From DATBHZ01 sp036557185 (GTDB lineage Bacteria; Actinomycetota; Acidimicrobiia; IMCC26256; JAENVU01), in assembly GCA_036557185.1 (NCBI GenBank), contig DATBHZ010000090.1, forward strand, positions 1 to 14,626: a stretch of 14,626 nt of DNA. The letters run 5' to 3'. The first letter of the stretch is position 1. The number at the start of each line of letters is the position of its first letter. Shown here one piece after another: positions 13,863 to 14,626 of the stretch. A program made the position numbers and the translations under genes. The notes beneath the pieces are model-generated. The model did no database searches and was not told the origin of the DNA. It was given only the letters and a program-made list of their open reading frames with translations.

Positions 13863-14626
13863 TCAGGAGCTGGTCGGCGGGTTGGCCGGCATCTCGGTCA
13901 GATCGGAGGGGAAGCAGACGAACGGCTTTCCCGGCTGGCCGAAGACCGGCTTGAACTTCCCGTCGACCACCTTCACCGTCGCGTAGCACTCGACCTGCTT
14001 GCTGTGCGCCGTCTTCCAGTTGATCGGCGGAACGAGCCCGTCCGCTGTGTAGTCGGTGATCGCGTTCGTCGCGTCCACGACCTTCTGCCGCGTGAAGTTC
14101 GGCCCGGCCGCCTTGAGCCCGGTCACGAACTCGTCGGCGTTGACCCAGCCCATGAGTGAGTTCTCGTTCGTCGCGCCGCCGCTCTTGCCGATCCACTCCT
14201 TGTAGTTCTTCATGCCCGGCGGCTCGGGCTTGACCTCGAACGGCGTGAACGTCGTGAACAGGTAGTTGCCGTTGAGCACGTCCGCGTTCTTCGAGACGAG
14301 GCCCTGGTTGTAGGAGTTCGGCAGGACCTGGATCGCGTCCAGCCCTTGCTTCTTCATCTCCCGGGCCAGGGTGGTGGCACCGTTGCCATCGAGACACGAG
14401 ATGACGAGGTCGACCTTCTTGTCCTTCATCCGCGCCACTTGTGCGCTGTAGTCGGGCGTCCCGAAGGTGAGGCTCTTGTCCATGAAGACGATCTTGCCGG
14501 TCGGGTACTTCTTGAAGCTGTTCTGCAGACCCTCGGCGCATCCCGTCGACTGCGAGACGTTGAAGGCGAGCACTCCGATGTTGTGCCGGTTGAGCTTCTT
14601 CGGCAGCCAGGTCTGCGCGCTGGGCT
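13863..14626 (-). CDS. Periplasmic-type substrate-binding protein of the Liv ABC system (5' part beyond window)
   Basis: The frame is open to the right edge, giving the last 254 codons of a type I solute-binding protein (Peripla_BP_6 / LivJ-like). Visible segments are QTWLPKKLNRHNIGVLAFNVSQSTGCAEG at the edge, TFGTPDYSAQVARMKDKKVDLVISCLDGNGATTLAREMKKQGLDAIQVL (the classic 'sum of pieces' Rossmann-like lobe), and NSLMGWVNADEFVTGLKAAGPNFTRQKVVDATNAITDYTADGLVPPINW, which is the typical hinge and second-lobe text. Two Cys in the last 40 residues (EC-YATVK and FVC-FPSD) could form a disulfide outside the cell. The signal peptide is outside the window. It precedes the fused permease in the same direction, so the two are almost surely cotranscribed. 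The ligand cannot be named. Confidence 0.92.
   Translation of the reverse strand, partial: PSAQTWLPKKLNRHNIGVLAFNVSQSTGCAEGLQNSFKKYPTGKIVFMDKSLTFGTPDYSAQVARMKDKKVDLVISCLDGNGATTLAREMKKQGLDAIQVLPNSYNQGLVSKNADVLNGNYLFTTFTPFEVKPEPPGMKNYKEWIGKSGGATNENSLMGWVNADEFVTGLKAAGPNFTRQKVVDATNAITDYTADGLVPPINWKTAHSKQVECYATVKVVDGKFKPVFGQPGKPFVCFPSDLTEMPANPPTSS

Overview
The window is from a high-GC, actinobacterium-type genome, possibly the Acidimicrobiia, although the sequence alone cannot fix the class. The grounds are strong GC at third codon positions, several GTG starts, a PPOX-class protein of the F420-binding type, a large LuxR-family ATPase regulator, and promoter candidates lying almost on the start codon, as in leaderless actinobacterial genes. 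Coding density is high. No gene-free stretch exceeds about 170 bases, and I see no tRNA, rRNA, CRISPR array, transposase, integrase or prophage gene.

Bases 1-3631: a possible 3' gene end at the left edge, then a universal stress protein (minus). Divergent from it is a large membrane protein (plus) that joins a degenerate PAP2-like part, a protein-kinase-like domain and a C-terminal LPG-synthase/flippase-type membrane domain. It is followed by two 86-bp tandem repeats and a PPOX-class flavin/F420 protein. Each repeat carries two hairpins and a 29-codon frame, and all the junctions are 4-base stop/start overlaps.

Bases 3654-7156: a small lipoprotein (minus) divergent from a 956-residue LuxR-family ATPase regulator (plus).

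Bases 7260-10248 (plus): an aldo/keto reductase, a VOC/glyoxalase-fold protein and a CPA1-type cation/proton antiporter, closely spaced and probably one operon. After an 81-base gap comes an unrecognised small soluble protein. The reductase, glyoxalase-fold protein and antiporter together could form an electrophile (for example methylglyoxal) defence set; this is inference.

Bases 10245-11791: a TetR-family repressor (minus) and an alpha/beta hydrolase (plus) diverge from only 23 bases. An 18-bp inverted repeat sits there, and its two arms overlap -10-like hexamers for both genes. It is the best operator candidate in the window.

Bases 11814-14626 (minus): a branched-chain amino-acid-type ABC system with a substrate-binding protein (cut by the right edge) followed by a fused LivH-LivM permease. 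No ATPase subunit lies in the window.

The observations most worth a second look are the repeat cassette at 3016-3191, the three-part membrane protein, and the operator-like palindrome at 10894-10911. I do not see an obviously new multi-gene system; the repeat cassette is the closest candidate.
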